From CG2-30-58-95 sp964618215 (GTDB lineage: Bacteria; Chloroflexota; Anaerolineae; Anaerolineales; Villigracilaceae): 64,000 nt of DNA. Shown here one piece after another: positions 54,236 through 63,446 of the stretch. The stretch spans positions 12,110 to 76,109 of the forward strand of contig CAZTZE010000014.1 in NCBI GenBank assembly GCA_964618215.1. The letters are read 5' to 3'. Within the stretch, counting starts at the first letter, position 1; each line of letters opens with the position of its first letter. Made by a program: the position numbers and the translations under genes. The notes below the pieces were generated by a model that did not search any database, had not been told where the DNA came from, and saw only the letters and a program-made list of their open reading frames with translations.

Positions 54236-54793
54236 ATGCTAGACTATAAAGAATATCTCGCCGAAATCCTCATTGACGAAAAGACCCTCCAAAATCGCGT
54301 TGCTGAACTGGGCGCGCAGATCAGCCGCGATTACGCCGGCCAGGATCTGCTCCTGATCTGCATCTTGCGTGGCGGGATGATCTTTTTGGTGGATTTGATG
54401 CGCCAGATCAGCGTGCCTCACCAGATTGATTTTATGGCCATTTCCTCATACGGCTCTGGGGCGCGCCAATCCGAAGGCGACATCCGCCTGACCCTCGACC
54501 TGCAGACCAATATCCACGATAAAAACGTGCTGCTGGTGGAAGACATCATTGACAGCGGTCACACGCTTTCCTATGTTCTCGAATTCCTGACGACGCGCCA
54601 GCCGAAGACTTTGCGCGTTTGCACCCTGCTCGATAAGAAAGAACGCCGTGAGGTGGACATCCCCATCCATTACTGTGGCTTTGTCATTCCTAACAAATTC
54701 GTCTTCGGCTATGGCTTGGATCTCGACGAGTACTACCGCAACCTGCCCTTCGTCGGGGTCGTGGACTTGGAGAAATACAAGCCGCCAGCCTGA
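54236..54793 (+). CDS. hpt: Hypoxanthine phosphoribosyltransferase
   Basis: Encodes 185 residues. NRVAELGAQISRDYAG, LLLICILRGGMIFLVDLMR, and the PRPP loop VLLVEDIIDSGHTL are present; the final part ENLPFVGVVDLEKYKP-type sequence appears as NLPFVGVVDLEKYKPP. Salvages hypoxanthine/guanine. The upstream region is repeat, with no clear promoter. Confidence 0.95.
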   Translation: MLDYKEYLAEILIDEKTLQNRVAELGAQISRDYAGQDLLLICILRGGMIFLVDLMRQISVPHQIDFMAISSYGSGARQSEGDIRLTLDLQTNIHDKNVLLVEDIIDSGHTLSYVLEFLTTRQPKTLRVCTLLDKKERREVDIPIHYCGFVIPNKFVFGYGLDLDEYYRNLPFVGVVDLEKYKPPA

Positions 54794-54810
54794 TTACGTT
54801 TTACGTTCCG

Positions 54811-56538
54811 ATGCCAGACAAAGGACCGACGTCCGAATACCGAGGCCAATCACTTTCGCCTTATGCTGGAAGGTGGGTTGCCTGCGTCCGCGGCCAGGTC
54901 GTCGCCCAGGGCGGGACGCCCGAACAAGCCCGCCGCGCCGCCCAAAGCTCCCGCTTCAAAGAGTCTCCCGAAATCCTTTTTATGCCGCCTTCCATCCCGT
55001 TGACCTTTCCACCCTTACTCGACTCCGTCCGGGCTGCCTTGCCGGACGACAAAGTCGTTTACCTGGTCGGCGGAGCGGTGCGGGACCTCTTGCTTGGTCG
55101 CGCCACCCACCGAGTAGGTGCTGCGCATGACCTCGACTTCGCCTTGCGCGCAGATGCTATAAAGACAGCCCGGCGCGTTGCCAATTCCCTGAAGGCCGAT
55201 TTTTACCCGCTTGACCCAGAGCGCGATACCGGCCGCGTCATCGTCACAGCCGAGGATGGCACGCGCACGGTGATGGACTTCGCCGCCTTCCGTGGCCCGG
55301 ATCTGGAAGCCGACCTGAGAGGCCGCGACTTCACCCTGAACGCCATGGCTGTGGACGTGCGTACGCTGGCTCTTTACGACCCGCTCGGCGGCGCGCTGGA
55401 CTTGCGCGAGAAACGGCTGCGCGTTTGCTCACCTTCTGCCTTTAGCGATGACCCGCTGCGTATCCTGCGCGCCATCCGGCTGGCGGCTGCATTTGGTTTT
55501 AGCATCTTGCCTGAGACCCGGCAATTCATGAAACAGGCCGTGAAATTATTGCCAAACGTCTCCCCCGAGCGGCTGCGGGACGAACTCTTCCGCATCCTCG
55601 AAGGGCCACAGCCGGCAACCTCGCTGCGGGCGTTGGATTTGCTCGGCGCACTGGTGTTTGTCCTGCCTGAACTGCCCGCGTTGAAAGGAGTCGCACAGCC
55701 GTCGCCGCATGTCAGTGATGTCTGGGCGCACAGCCTGAGCGTTTTGACTCACCTGGAAACGATCCTCGCCGCGCTGGCGCCAAATTACAACCCGGATACG
55801 GCCTCCGACCTGTTCAATGGCCTGCTGGTGCTGCGCATCGGTCGTTACCGCCAGCATATAGCAGAACATTTCGCCTCCCCACTCAATATAAACCGTTCGC
55901 TGCGCGGACTGCTCTTTCTCGCCGCGCTGTATCACGATGCCGCCAAGCCGCTGACGAAGTCTACGGATGATGATGGCCGTTTGCGCTTCTGGGGTCACGA
56001 CGAGGAAAGCGCAGAGATGGCAGCCGCGCGCGGGCGCGCCCTCCAGCTTTCCAGCGACGAGATGGCCCGCCTGAAAACCATCGTCCGCAATCACATGCGC
56101 ATCCATTACCATACCAACCGGCTGGTCAAAGAGCAAAAAAGTCCCTCACGGCGCGCAATCTATCGCTTTTTCCGGGATAGCGGAGAAGCGGGTGTGGATG
56201 TGTGCCTCCTGGCGCTGGCCGACCTGCGCGCCACCTACGAGCAGACCCTGCCCCAGGAAACGTGGGCGGCCTGCCTGGATGTAGTCCGTCTTTTCCTGGA
56301 AAACTGGTGGGAGAAGCGAAAGGAAAGCATCGCCCCACCCGCATTATTGAATGGCAACGATTTGATGAAGGAATTGGATCTCCACCCCGGAGCGGTCATC
56401 GGTCAACTATTGGAGGCTGTTCGCGAGGCCCAGGCGACAGGGAAGGTCACTACTCGCCTGGAAGCCCTGGACTTTGCCAGAGAACGGATTGAACCTGGCG
56501 AAGGCGCAGACCCTTCAGAAAGCAAAGAAGACGCATGA
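54811..56538 (+). CDS. cca: CCA tRNA nucleotidyltransferase with DUF5678 and HD domains
   Basis: Encodes 575 residues. Residues 10-52 (SPYAGRWVACVRGQVVAQGGTPEQARRAA) are a DUF5678-type domain fused ahead of the enzyme. Head domain: YLVGGAVRDLLLG at about 82-94, the DLDFAL metal site, GRDFTLNAMAVDV, and RLLRAIRLAAAFGF-type neck (RILRAIRLAAAFGFS). An HD domain includes LFLAALYHDAAKPLTK and WGHDEESAEMA at about 360-400. It repairs or completes tRNA 3' CCA ends. Overlaps the next gene by four bases. Confidence 0.9.
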   Translation: MPDKGPTSEYRGQSLSPYAGRWVACVRGQVVAQGGTPEQARRAAQSSRFKESPEILFMPPSIPLTFPPLLDSVRAALPDDKVVYLVGGAVRDLLLGRATHRVGAAHDLDFALRADAIKTARRVANSLKADFYPLDPERDTGRVIVTAEDGTRTVMDFAAFRGPDLEADLRGRDFTLNAMAVDVRTLALYDPLGGALDLREKRLRVCSPSAFSDDPLRILRAIRLAAAFGFSILPETRQFMKQAVKLLPNVSPERLRDELFRILEGPQPATSLRALDLLGALVFVLPELPALKGVAQPSPHVSDVWAHSLSVLTHLETILAALAPNYNPDTASDLFNGLLVLRIGRYRQHIAEHFASPLNINRSLRGLLFLAALYHDAAKPLTKSTDDDGRLRFWGHDEESAEMAAARGRALQLSSDEMARLKTIVRNHMRIHYHTNRLVKEQKSPSRRAIYRFFRDSGEAGVDVCLLALADLRATYEQTLPQETWAACLDVVRLFLENWWEKRKESIAPPALLNGNDLMKELDLHPGAVIGQLLEAVREAQATGKVTTRLEALDFARERIEPGEGADPSESKEDA

Positions 56539-57074
56539 AACTGGTTTTCTTCGACCTCGAAACCCAGAATCTTTTTGAAGATGTCGGCGGGAGGAACAAC
56601 ATCGGGGCGCTCAGAGTCTCCTGCGCGGTGACCTGGTCCTCGGTGCGCAACGATTACGCCGTGTACTGGGAGAAGGATGTCCCGGCGCTGGTGGCCGAGT
56701 TGAAGTCCGCCGGGCGCGTGGTTGGGTTCAACGTCAAAGGCTTCGATTACGAAGTGCTGCGTCCCTACGTCCCGGACGAGCGCCTGCAATTCCTGCCCAC
56801 GCTCGACATCATGGCCGACCTGTTCCGGTCGCTCAGTTTCCGCGTCAGCCTGGACTCGGTGGCACGCGCCACCCTGGGCGACACCAAGACTGCCAGCGGC
56901 ATCCAGGCCGTGCAGTGGTGGCGCGAGGGCAAACTGGACCCGCTGGTCGAATACTGCAAAGCCGATGTGGACATCACCCGCCGCATCTACGAGTTTGGCT
57001 GTGCCAACGGGTTAGTGCAATACTACACCCGCCTCGGTAGCAAGCAGAAAGTCAAAGTGAATTGGAAGTGCTGA
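56535..57074 (+). CDS. DEDDy 3'-5' exonuclease-like protein
   Basis: Encodes 179 residues. RNase-H-fold exonuclease motifs: FFDLETQN (ExoI, DxE), GFNVKGFDYEVL (ExoII, Asp), and YCKADVDITRRIYEF (ExoIII, YxxxD). It is a stand-alone compact form. Its start overlaps the cca stop, so the two are made together. RNase T/D-like enzymes trim tRNA 3' ends before CCA addition, which would fit; the actual substrate (RNA or DNA) is not shown. Confidence 0.85.
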   Translation: MKLVFFDLETQNLFEDVGGRNNIGALRVSCAVTWSSVRNDYAVYWEKDVPALVAELKSAGRVVGFNVKGFDYEVLRPYVPDERLQFLPTLDIMADLFRSLSFRVSLDSVARATLGDTKTASGIQAVQWWREGKLDPLVEYCKADVDITRRIYEFGCANGLVQYYTRLGSKQKVKVNWKC

Positions 57075-57091
57075 AAACGATAATATCAGCC

Positions 57092-57131
57092 AGAGACCCA
57101 GCCTGCAAACCGGGTCTCTTGTTTTATTTAT
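57092..57131 (+). terminator. Terminator after the exonuclease gene
   Basis: AGAGACCC / GGGTCTCT stem with TTGTTTTATTTATTT tail. Shared with the convergent minus-strand gene at 57128. Confidence 0.75.
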
Positions 57132-57442
57132 TTCACCACTTTCCCCACAATCGCCGTCTCTTCCAATACCGGCTCATAAAAGCAACGGCAGCCATGTTCA
57201 TGGGAGCAACCTGCCAGCGGCAAGCGCGGCGCCTTATCCTTTGGATAGGTCTTAAGCGCTTCATAGCAAACCGGGCAGGCATCCGCCGCGACGGTCAGGC
57301 GCACAGCTTTGACGCGCGGGTTGGCGCGGAAATTCTTGAGGGCGGCAACCGTAGCGGAAAATTCCCCCAAATCGGCGCTACAGTGAGTACAATTCAGGGC
57401 ATTATCAGGTGAAGACGCGTTACAGCGAGAACAGGTTTGCAT
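57128..57442 (-). CDS. Zinc-ribbon protein, 104 residues
   Basis: N-terminal ribbon CSRCNASSPDNALNCTHCSADLG (two CxxC), then a small domain with ACPVCYEAL and GCSHEHGCRCFYEP, which give more Cys/His for metal. ATG 57442 follows GGAG. It is a soluble metal-binding orphan. Convergent to the exonuclease gene. Function unknown. Confidence 0.7.
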   Translation of the reverse strand: MQTCSRCNASSPDNALNCTHCSADLGEFSATVAALKNFRANPRVKAVRLTVAADACPVCYEALKTYPKDKAPRLPLAGCSHEHGCRCFYEPVLEETAIVGKVVK

Positions 57443-57510
57443 AGCCAAACTCCAGGTTGGGTTAATTTTACCCGTTCACCCTTGAAAAAAGGAACATAAC
57501 TGCTCAGGCC

Positions 57511-57609
57511 TGTCACCCTGAGGGAGCGTTTTGTGCGACCGAAGGGTCTCAAGACCAGTCGGAGGAGATTCTTCGCCACTGGAAGAACACCAGCGGCTCA
57601 GAATGACAG
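57511..57609. repeat. TGTCACCCTGAG palindromic element
   Basis: TGTCACCCTGAG and CTCAGAATGACAG bound about 99 bp, with CGAAGGGTCTC and GATTCTTCGCC inside. This is a common environmental-bacterial element. Lies between convergent/divergent minus-strand genes. Confidence 0.8.
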
Positions 57610-57710
57610 TCTGGCTGAACAGTTACAAAAGAACGGACATAGCATGGCAGAGATGGTCTTCTCGAAGCCCTTGAATATCTGCCGTTAATGCAATAATGGA
57701 AGGACACGCG

Positions 57711-58160
57711 CTATGCCGCCAGCGGCTTGGTCAGAAGCTCTAATTTGGTTTTTTCCATCCCGGCGCGGCGCGTCAGGTTATTCAGGTGTGCGATCAGCAC
57801 GCTGCTGGGGACAGGCTTGATCAGGTAATCGTCCGCGCCGGCATCCAGGGCGCTGGCAACCATGCCTGGACTATCGAGAGCCGAGAGGATCAGGATCGGT
57901 GTGTTGCTGAATTCGCGCACCTGGGCGCATACTTGCCAGCCATCCACGCTGGGCATCATCAGGTCAAGGATCACCACGTCGGGCATTATCGCGCGTATCA
58001 TTCTTATGCCATCTTCGCCTGTGTTGGCTGTGAATACTTCAAATCCCCGCGTTTTCAATAACAGAGTAAGTAATTCGGTCATCGCGGGGTCGTCATCAAT
58101 TGCAAGGACTTTTAGCGGCATTTTTTTCTCCACTGGAGGTTTAACTATATTATCCTTCAT
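57711..58160 (-). CDS. Stand-alone response-regulator receiver
   Basis: Encodes 149 residues. KVLAIDDDPAMTELL, phospho-Asp in DVVILDLMMPSVDGW, ILILSALD and DYLIKPV make a complete receiver; the last 25 residues form a helix but no output domain. Single-domain receivers relay phosphate or bind a partner. No kinase gene lies adjacent. Confidence 0.9.
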   Translation of the reverse strand: MKDNIVKPPVEKKMPLKVLAIDDDPAMTELLTLLLKTRGFEVFTANTGEDGIRMIRAIMPDVVILDLMMPSVDGWQVCAQVREFSNTPILILSALDSPGMVASALDAGADDYLIKPVPSSVLIAHLNNLTRRAGMEKTKLELLTKPLAA

Positions 58161-58244
58161 AAGACGAAAGCTGGACTTATCAAACGCTTTACAAACCTGG
58201 ATAGTCTCCCTTTCCGGTGTGGTTATCGAAAATGCGCGAAAGTT

Positions 58245-58313
58245 AACCGCGAAGACGCGAAGAACGCCAAGAAAAACCTAAAAAAGTCTTCGCGGTTTCG
58301 TATCTTCGCGGTT
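58245..58313. repeat. AACCGCGAAG palindromic element, site 4
   Basis: AACCGCGAAGACGCG on the left, CGCGGTTTCG and CTTCGCGGTT on the right. 69 bp. Confidence 0.8.
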
Positions 58314-58443
58314 CAAATCCATGATCCTGCGACTGCACTCAACAGGGGGACTACCACAAACCGGGATCCCCAGAAATCGGTTTTTTGCGCCGAAGGCCTA
58401 CTTGGTACTCGGCAGCACATCTGCCACCGCATCACGGTAAGGC

Positions 58444-58470
58444 GTAGGACAAATTGGCAATTTGTCCTAC
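58444..58470. repeat. Perfect GTAGGACAAATT hairpin
   Basis: GTAGGACAAATT GGC AATTTGTCCTAC: a 12-bp perfect stem with 3-base loop. It is a known type of interspersed hairpin. Confidence 0.75.
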
Positions 58471-58604
58471 ATTTACCGCCGCAACCCGGCAATCCCCAGT
58501 GAACCGTCAGCAATGTGGCATCTGGGCAGGGCGCGGTGTGGTAAACTTGCGCCTGATGTCACGCATAATAGCAATAGTTTTTTATCATTTAAGGAGACCA
58601 AAGA

Positions 58605-61364
58605 ATGGCAAAGAAATGGGTTTATCTTTTTGACGAAGTCGCTGCGGCGGAAAGATACGCCGGTTCTTGGGATAACGTGCGCGCCCTGCTGGGCGGCAAA
58701 GGCTCCGGATTGGCTGACATGACGCGGAGCGGCGTCCCGGTCCCGCCCGGATTCATCGTCACGACCGAGGCCTGCAATGCCTATTCGGCGGCGGGTAAAT
58801 TCCCGGCAGGGATGTGGGAGCAGGAACTGGCCGCGCTGCTAGAGGTCGAGAAAAAGACCAGAAAAAAGTTCGGCGACGCGGCGAATCCGTTGCTGGTCTC
58901 GTGCCGCTCCGGGGCCAAGTTCTCGATGCCCGGCATGATGGACACCGTCCTGAACATCGGCCTGACGGATGCCACTGCCGAAGGGATGATCAAGCTGACC
59001 GGCAACCCGCGCTTCGTCTACGACTCGTACCGGCGGCTGGTGGAGATGTTCGGCTCGGTCGTGTTGGGCATTCCCGATGAACCATTCGAAGAAGCCCTGA
59101 AAGAATACAAAGAAAACAAGGGCTACAAGCTCGACACCGAAATGGCTGCCGAGGACTGGAAGGCAATGGTGGCTACCTTCAAGGGAGTCATCCAGAAGCA
59201 TAAGGGCTTCAACTTCCCGCAGGACCCGCTCAAGCAATTGGAATTGGCGACCGAGGCAGTCTTCAAATCCTGGAACGGCAAGCGGGCTGTAGACTACCGC
59301 CGCGCAACGAACATCCCCGACGACCTGGGCACCGCGGTCAACATCCAGACCATGGTCTTCGGTAACATGGGCGATGACTCGGGCACCGGCGTGGCCTTCA
59401 CCCGCAACCCCTCGACCGGTGATAAAAAGATGATGGGCGATTACCTGCTCAATGCGCAGGGCGAAGACGTGGTGGCCGGTATCCGCAACGCCAACCCAAT
59501 CGCGGAGCTGGTCAATGAAATGCCCGCAGTCTACAATCAGTTCATGGACATCACCGGCAAACTGGAAAAGCATTACACGGAAATGCAGGATGTCGAGTTC
59601 ACCATCGAGCGCGGCAAACTATGGATGCTCCAAACGCGCAACGGCAAGCGCACCGCCAAAGCCGCGGTCAAGATCGCGGTGGATATGGCAAATGAAGACC
59701 TGATTGCGAAGGAAGAGGCCGTGCTGCGCGTCACGCCGGAGCAGGTGGACGCGCTCCTGCACCCGCAGTTCGATGAAAAAGCGATGAAAGCGGCCGAAAA
59801 GTCCGGTGCGTTCTTCGCCAAAGGCGTCAATGCCTCGCCCGGCGCGGCGGTCGGCCAGGTCTATTTCGATGCCGACACCGCCGAGAAGATGGCCAAGGAA
59901 GGCAAGCAGGATGTCATCATGGTGCGCCCATTCACCAAGCCGGACGACGTGCATGGCATGATCGCTTCCAAAGGTGTGCTGACCAGCGAAGGCGGCGCGA
60001 CCTCCCATGCGGCAGTCGTCGCGCGCCAGTTCGGCATCCCGTGCGTGGTCGGCGCGGCCGCCATCAAACTGGACCTCGAAAAGCGGATAATGGAAGTGGA
60101 TGGCAAGCTCGTCAAAGAAGGTGAGTGGATATCGGTGGATGGCACAACTGGGCAGGTGTTCATCGGCAAGATGCCGATGGTCGCGCCCACGCTCGAAGAA
60201 CAGACCGATCTGCTCATCCTGCTGGGTTGGGGGGACGAGATCGCCGCCCGCGAAGGGATCCGCGCGCTGCCGGATGGCCGCAAGAGTCGCGGCCTGCAGG
60301 TCTGGGCGAATGCGGATTACCCCAAAGACGCCCGCCGCGCCCGCTCCTACGGCGCGGTCGGCATCGGCCTGTGCCGCACCGAGCATATGTTCTTCGAGCC
60401 GGAGCGCCTGCCCATCGTCCAGCGCATGATCCTGGCGGATACCTCCGCAGAGCGCACCGCCGCGTTGGACGAACTGCTGCCCTTCCAGCGCAAGGACTTC
60501 GACGGCCTGTTCGAGGCGATGGACGGATATCCGGTCATCATCCGCCTGATTGACCCTCCGCTGCACGAGTTCATGCCCGACGAGGAGAAACTGCTCGAAG
60601 AGGTCATTACGATGCGGGTCAAGGGTGAGAGCGGTGGATTGACTGAAAAGGAAGCCATGCTGGCCGACATCAAGTCCATGCACGAATCCAACCCGATGAT
60701 GGGTTTGCGCGGCGTGCGCCTGAGCATCGTCATGCCTGAGATTGTCGAGATGCAGGTACGCGCCATCTTCGAAGCCTCAGCAGATTGCACCCAGCGCGGC
60801 ATCGTCGTCAAGCCGGAAGTGATGATCCCCTTGACTGGAACAGTCAAAGAACTGGAATGGATCCAGCCGCGCCTCGAGCGCATCGCCGCGACCGTGACGG
60901 CAGAAAAGGGCGTCAAGTTCGAGTATAAATTTGGCACTATGATCGAAATCCCGCGCGCCTGCGTCACCGCCGCCGAGATCGCCAAACTGGCCGAGTTCTT
61001 CTCCTTTGGTACCAACGACCTGACGCAAATGACCTTCGGCTACAGCCGGGATGACGCCGAGCGCAACTTCCTGGTCACTTATGTGGAGCAGGGCATCCTG
61101 CCCAAGAATCCCTTCCAGACGCTCGACCGCGAGGGAGTGGGGCGCCTGATGCAAATGGCAGTGGACGAAGGCCGCCGCACCCGCCCCGACCTCGAGGTGG
61201 GTATCTGCGGCGAGCATGGCGGCGACCCTGAATCCATCGAGTGGTGCCACATCATCGGCAACAACTATGTCAGTTGCTCGCCATTCCGCGTCCCGATTGC
61301 GAGATTGGCGGCGGCGCATGTGGCCTTGAAGTATAGCGGGAAGAGTGTGGCGGAGGATAAGTAA
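58605..61364 (+). CDS. ppdK: Pyruvate, phosphate dikinase
   Basis: Encodes 919 residues. PPDK converts pyruvate, ATP and phosphate to PEP, AMP and PPi, or the reverse in glycolysis. N-terminal ATP grasp with GGKGSGLADMTRSGVPVPPGF and GTGVAFTRNPSTG; swivelling phospho-His domain VLTSEGGATSHAAVVARQFGIPCVVG at about 465; C-terminal PEP barrel with GLCRTEHMFF and the Cys/acid motif EVGICGEHGGDP at about 862. Strong AAGGAG site. Present in many anaerobic Chloroflexi. It is a single-gene unit bounded by repeats. Confidence 0.97.
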   Translation: MAKKWVYLFDEVAAAERYAGSWDNVRALLGGKGSGLADMTRSGVPVPPGFIVTTEACNAYSAAGKFPAGMWEQELAALLEVEKKTRKKFGDAANPLLVSCRSGAKFSMPGMMDTVLNIGLTDATAEGMIKLTGNPRFVYDSYRRLVEMFGSVVLGIPDEPFEEALKEYKENKGYKLDTEMAAEDWKAMVATFKGVIQKHKGFNFPQDPLKQLELATEAVFKSWNGKRAVDYRRATNIPDDLGTAVNIQTMVFGNMGDDSGTGVAFTRNPSTGDKKMMGDYLLNAQGEDVVAGIRNANPIAELVNEMPAVYNQFMDITGKLEKHYTEMQDVEFTIERGKLWMLQTRNGKRTAKAAVKIAVDMANEDLIAKEEAVLRVTPEQVDALLHPQFDEKAMKAAEKSGAFFAKGVNASPGAAVGQVYFDADTAEKMAKEGKQDVIMVRPFTKPDDVHGMIASKGVLTSEGGATSHAAVVARQFGIPCVVGAAAIKLDLEKRIMEVDGKLVKEGEWISVDGTTGQVFIGKMPMVAPTLEEQTDLLILLGWGDEIAAREGIRALPDGRKSRGLQVWANADYPKDARRARSYGAVGIGLCRTEHMFFEPERLPIVQRMILADTSAERTAALDELLPFQRKDFDGLFEAMDGYPVIIRLIDPPLHEFMPDEEKLLEEVITMRVKGESGGLTEKEAMLADIKSMHESNPMMGLRGVRLSIVMPEIVEMQVRAIFEASADCTQRGIVVKPEVMIPLTGTVKELEWIQPRLERIAATVTAEKGVKFEYKFGTMIEIPRACVTAAEIAKLAEFFSFGTNDLTQMTFGYSRDDAERNFLVTYVEQGILPKNPFQTLDREGVGRLMQMAVDEGRRTRPDLEVGICGEHGGDPESIEWCHIIGNNYVSCSPFRVPIARLAAAHVALKYSGKSVAEDK

Positions 61365-61369
61365 CAAAC

Positions 61370-61425
61370 AAGACTTCCGAAGTCTTTGCCCTACGGGGTG
61401 CTTCGCGAAGACTTCGGAAGTCTTG
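61370..61425. repeat. AAGACTTCCGAAGTCTT element after ppdK, nested
   Basis: AAGACTTCCGAAGTCTT and AAGACTTCGGAAGTCTT are each palindromic and together form a large stem. The centre has a second unit GGGGTGCTTCGCG, similar to 38295 and 47910. Can terminate ppdK. Confidence 0.75.
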
Positions 61426-61452
61426 TTATAGCCGGGAAGCAATCTGGGTAGG

Positions 61453-62238
61453 CTACGGCGGCGGCCAGGGAATAGTTACCCACGTGGTATAGCCGTGCTT
61501 CTCGACAGCGGCCAGTTTTCCGCCGGAAGTTCCTGAACAGCCGGCCTGGTCGGTGAATGTATAGCTCGTCTGATATTTATCGCTCAAGGCAACCGGCCAC
61601 CAGAGAAATCCGCCATTCTGGCAGACCCACACGTCTAGCATATAACCCCGGTCGTCGTCCAGGGTCATGTCCACCAGGCTCCATGTCACGCTGACTTGGT
61701 CGCCCTGGCGGGTGGCCGTCACACGCTGCGGCGGGCCGTAGAGGACGCTCGGCCCAGGCAGAAGCGGATCGGCAAATTTGATCATCTTGATATCGCCCTG
61801 AATATCTATCACGGATGGAGCCACCCAGCAGAAATATGATAGCTTATCGAACTTGATCAACAACCAGTTGCTGTTGAGATAACGCCCGCGTACTGTGCCA
61901 GTATCGCCAGGGTAAAGGTCGGCAGCATGAAGAAAGGGTTGCGCCGGCCCGTAACGGCAATGGGCTTGCTTATTGACCGTGACGGATGGAAACGCGAAGG
62001 TTGGGGATGGGGTGATGCTGGGAGAAGGCGTGCTGGTTGGCGTGGGGGTCTCGGTGGGCGTCAGCGTGATCGTCGCGGTGGGCGTTTCGGTCGGCGTGGC
62101 CGTAGGCGTCGGCGTTTTGCTCCAGGCGGCGGCTGTTGCTGTGTCGGCGCTGGCGGTCACTGTCGCGATTTGTTCAGCAGAGGGGCCGCAGGCGGCAATG
62201 AACGTCAGGCAAAGGAAAAAGACCGGTAATTTTCCCAC
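61453..62238 (-). CDS. Lipoprotein with Thr/Pro linker
   Basis: Encodes 261 residues from GTG 62238 (TTG 62256 is an alternative; neither has a clear Shine-Dalgarno). Signal segment KLPVFFLCLTFIAAC has a lipobox. A Thr/Pro/Ser linker (about 45-85, TPTPTATPTETPTAT type) follows, then a surface domain with CRYGPAQPFLHAADLYPGDTGTVRGR, an SH3-like module common in Anaerolineae, and a second beta domain with RVTATRQGDQVSVTWSLV, a fibronectin-type segment. Cell-surface binding is the probable role. Confidence 0.8.
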   Translation of the reverse strand: MGKLPVFFLCLTFIAACGPSAEQIATVTASADTATAAAWSKTPTPTATPTETPTATITLTPTETPTPTSTPSPSITPSPTFAFPSVTVNKQAHCRYGPAQPFLHAADLYPGDTGTVRGRYLNSNWLLIKFDKLSYFCWVAPSVIDIQGDIKMIKFADPLLPGPSVLYGPPQRVTATRQGDQVSVTWSLVDMTLDDDRGYMLDVWVCQNGGFLWWPVALSDKYQTSYTFTDQAGCSGTSGGKLAAVEKHGYTTWVTIPWPPP

Positions 62239-62278
62239 ACCGTGATTGTAATCCAAAATCGGTCTCAGGAATGTGAGC

Positions 62279-62284
62279 TATAAT
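62279..62284 (+). promoter_or_regulatory. TATAAT element for the aminotransferase gene
   Basis: A perfect TATAAT lies 28 bp before ATG 62312. No good -35 was found at 16-18 bp. Confidence 0.4.
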
Positions 62285-62311
62285 TTCGTCAACCTGTTGC
62301 CCGAGGTGATT

Positions 62312-63433
62312 ATGAGCAGACCCAATTTTCCCAATTTCAATTCCCCTGCCCGTACACTGCTTGGCCCTGGCCCAAGCATGGCCTCCCCGCGTGTCCTGCG
62401 AGCGATGGCCGCTCCATCCATTGGACACCTGGATCCTTATCTGCTCAAACTTTATGCCGAAGAGCAGGAACTCTTGCGTTATGTTTTTCAGACCGAGAAT
62501 GAGTGGACATTCGCCCTCTCTGGCACCGGCACGTCAGGCATGGAGGCAGCGCTGGCCAACCTGATCGAGCCGGGGGATGCCGCTCTTGTCGCCATCCACG
62601 GTTACTTCGGCGAACGACTGGCCGATATCGCTGCACGGCTCGGCGCGGAGGTGGATCGCATCCAATGTCCGTGGGGAGAGATCTTCACCCTCGAGGAGAT
62701 CCAGGCCGCGCTGAAAGGCAAGAAATACAAAGTCTTCGCCATCGTCCACGCCGAAACCTCCACCGGCGCACTGCAATTGAACATTCCCGAAATCGCTGCC
62801 GCGGCGCATAAATACGGCGCGCTGCTCCTGCTGGATACGGTCACCTCGTTGGGCGGCGTGCCAGTCGCGATTGACGAATGGGATATTGATGTTGCCTATT
62901 CCGCCAGCCAAAAGTGCCTCGGCGCGCCTTCGGGACTGGCGCCAATCACGATAAACTCGCGGGCGCGGGAGATCATCGAGGTACGCAAGAAGCCGGTCAG
63001 CAGCTTCTATCTCGACCTGAAACTATATGCCGGCTACTGGGGTGGGGCGCACGCTTATCATCACACCGCCTCCGCCAGCCTGCACTTCGCCCTGCACGAA
63101 GCCCTGCGCATGGTGGCGGAGGAGGGCCTGGAAGCGCGCTTCGCCCGTCACCGCGCCAACGCCGAACGTCTGTGGCAGGGATTGGAAGAACTTGGCCTGC
63201 CGCCCCTTATCCCGCTCGAATACCGCCTGCCGGTGCTGACCACGCCGCGCCTGCCTGAAGGCATTGATGAGGCCGCCATCCGTTCTCATCTCTTGAACGA
63301 TTACAATATCGAAATCGCGGGCGGCTTCGGCGCGCTCAAGGGCAAAGTCTGGCGGATTGGGTTGATGGGCTTCTCAAGCAACCGCGAGAACGTCACCTTG
63401 CTGCTTGCCGCGCTCAAGGAACTGCTGATCTAA
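62312..63433 (+). CDS. Class V aminotransferase (alanine-glyoxylate type)
   Basis: Encodes 373 residues. LLGPGPSMASPRVLRAM at the start, TGTSGMEAALANLIEPGD, the AETSTGALQ motif, DTVTSLGGVP with the PLP-contact Asp, and the PLP lysine in SASQKCLGAPSGLA near 197. C-terminus GFGALKGKVWRIGLMG. The family includes alanine-glyoxylate and ureidoglycine-glyoxylate (PucG) aminotransferases and serine-pyruvate enzymes. ATG follows GAGGTGATT. If PucG-like it would fit with carbamoyl catabolism 50 kb away, but nothing nearby supports that. Confidence 0.9.
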   Translation: MSRPNFPNFNSPARTLLGPGPSMASPRVLRAMAAPSIGHLDPYLLKLYAEEQELLRYVFQTENEWTFALSGTGTSGMEAALANLIEPGDAALVAIHGYFGERLADIAARLGAEVDRIQCPWGEIFTLEEIQAALKGKKYKVFAIVHAETSTGALQLNIPEIAAAAHKYGALLLLDTVTSLGGVPVAIDEWDIDVAYSASQKCLGAPSGLAPITINSRAREIIEVRKKPVSSFYLDLKLYAGYWGGAHAYHHTASASLHFALHEALRMVAEEGLEARFARHRANAERLWQGLEELGLPPLIPLEYRLPVLTTPRLPEGIDEAAIRSHLLNDYNIEIAGGFGALKGKVWRIGLMGFSSNRENVTLLLAALKELLI

Positions 63434-63446
63434 GAAATGATAAATA

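Larger units (their letters stand above)
58161..58604. other. Gene-free 444 bp with repeats upstream of ppdK
   Basis: Holds the AACCGCGAAG element (58245-58313), a GTAGGACAAATT hairpin (58444-58470) and a GGGGATCC-type stretch near 58370. ppdK has AAGGAGACC before its ATG. CATAAT at 58564 is a possible -10 without a matching -35. No gene. Confidence 0.6.

Noticed and set aside
57442..57710. tRNA or small RNA gene in the gap
   Set aside because: The only structure is the TGTCACCCTGAG repeat; no cloverleaf or T-loop sequence was found.
59619..60683. 354-codon minus-strand frame within ppdK
   Set aside because: Antisense to a strongly conserved enzyme region; no independent signal.
62312..63433. 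Assignment as pucG in a purine pathway with the carbamoyl genes
   Set aside because: The aminotransferase motifs do not separate PucG from other alanine-glyoxylate enzymes, and no purine genes lie beside it.
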